Source: Sipunculus nudus
Lineage: Eukaryota; Annelida; Sipuncula; Golfingiida; Sipunculidae
Reading direction: 5' to 3'
NCBI GenBank assembly: GCA_026874595.1
Contig: CM049308.1
Coordinates: forward strand, 79,034,124-79,098,123
Length of the DNA stretch: 64,000 nucleotides
The notes beneath the pieces were generated by a model. It was not told where the DNA came from, ran no database searches, and saw nothing but the letters and a program-made list of their open reading frames with translations. Of the stretch, positions 63,421 through 64,000 are shown piece by piece; positions within the stretch are counted from its first letter, which is position 1; each line of letters starts with the position of its first letter. The position numbers and the translations under genes are program-made.

Positions 63421-64000
63421 CTCCTTGACAAAATTTATGTTCATCACGCATACGTGATCTGTTGATATTAGGTTCCGTAACAAGGTGCATGGTATTTAAG
63501 ACGGGCTCCACTGTTTTACGTTAAATACTAGAATACCTGGTAGGAATATTGATCATTTGGCTGAGTTCGGGACAATGAGTCAGCTATGTGGGCTTTGTCG
63601 AAATAATCAAATAAAAAAAGCTTCAACAGGTACCTCCCATTCAAGATAATGAGGGATTGAACTCTTTGATTATATATACATTATTATCAAATATGATTTT
63701 CTAGTGGACAGATTTATCCCGAACACTGAGTGTTGGGCGTGCCTGACTGGTGTCGCTAGTGTGGTAAGACAGGTATATTGACCCAAAGAACCGCAGTTCA
63801 ATGCGCTATATAGGGAAAAGCAAGAGATCGGCACCTTTGACCTCGTCATATGAAACAGAGTCTGCTATGAAAGCTGTTTTTCTGGATGACAGTGGAGATC
63901 GTGACGTAGAGATCTGTAATCCTCATATTTGTCATTACCGTGAGTAATATATGTCCTGGTAATCACAATTTTGTTACTTTTGTTAATAAATGAATTAAAA

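Overview
The window looks like AT-rich nuclear DNA from an animal. Coding exons are short and separated by introns with GT/AG borders, and the rest is crowded with SINEs, a decayed LINE, inverted-repeat transposons and long microsatellites. The SINE-rich background and the kinds of secreted proteins encoded suggest a mollusc, probably a bivalve. That assignment is inference. I see no bacterial, organellar, rRNA or CRISPR features.

Three multi-exon genes can be assembled exon by exon with the reading frame kept throughout, and all lie on the minus strand. (1) 40242-28588 encodes a secreted protein of about 721 aa: signal peptide, then three von Willebrand factor A (VWA) domains joined by Thr/Pro-rich linkers. 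It has ten coding exons, including a 19-nt microexon. (2) 15879-14320 and (3) 7777-5291 are paralogs of about 290 and 304 aa. Each has a signal peptide, a short amphipathic helix and a two-part glycine-rich domain spread over three exons. Introns between coding exons are phase 1 in all three genes, except for VWA intron 1, which is phase 0. This is the pattern typical of shuffled extracellular modules. All three have TATA-like boxes upstream and AATAAA signals downstream.

Layout: 1-5220 no firm gene (one dispersed repeat); 5221-7893 glycine-rich gene B; 7894-14278 intergenic with a perfect 52-bp palindrome, tRNA-derived SINEs and a decayed LINE at 12236-13850; 14279-16297 glycine-rich gene A; 16298-28204 a repeat-dominated stretch (a SINE, a 1.5-kb TIR element with TAA duplications, a GA-rich minisatellite, a 604-bp TIR element, TA-rich microsatellites); 28205-40404 the VWA gene; 40405-64000 mostly gene-poor, with two more SINE copies, a 70-bp palindrome, a 26-base G run, one weak orphan terminal exon, a tandem duplication, a second copy of the dispersed repeat and a possible LTR-like unit near the right end.

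Taken together, the window holds a small co-oriented group of genes for secreted structural proteins. VWA-linker proteins and polyglycine proteins are both typical of animal extracellular materials such as shell matrix, byssus, mucus or capsule. Joint function is inference from co-location and shared design. The glycine-rich pair, whose motifs recall phage-tail polyglycine adhesin domains, is the least familiar and most interesting part.
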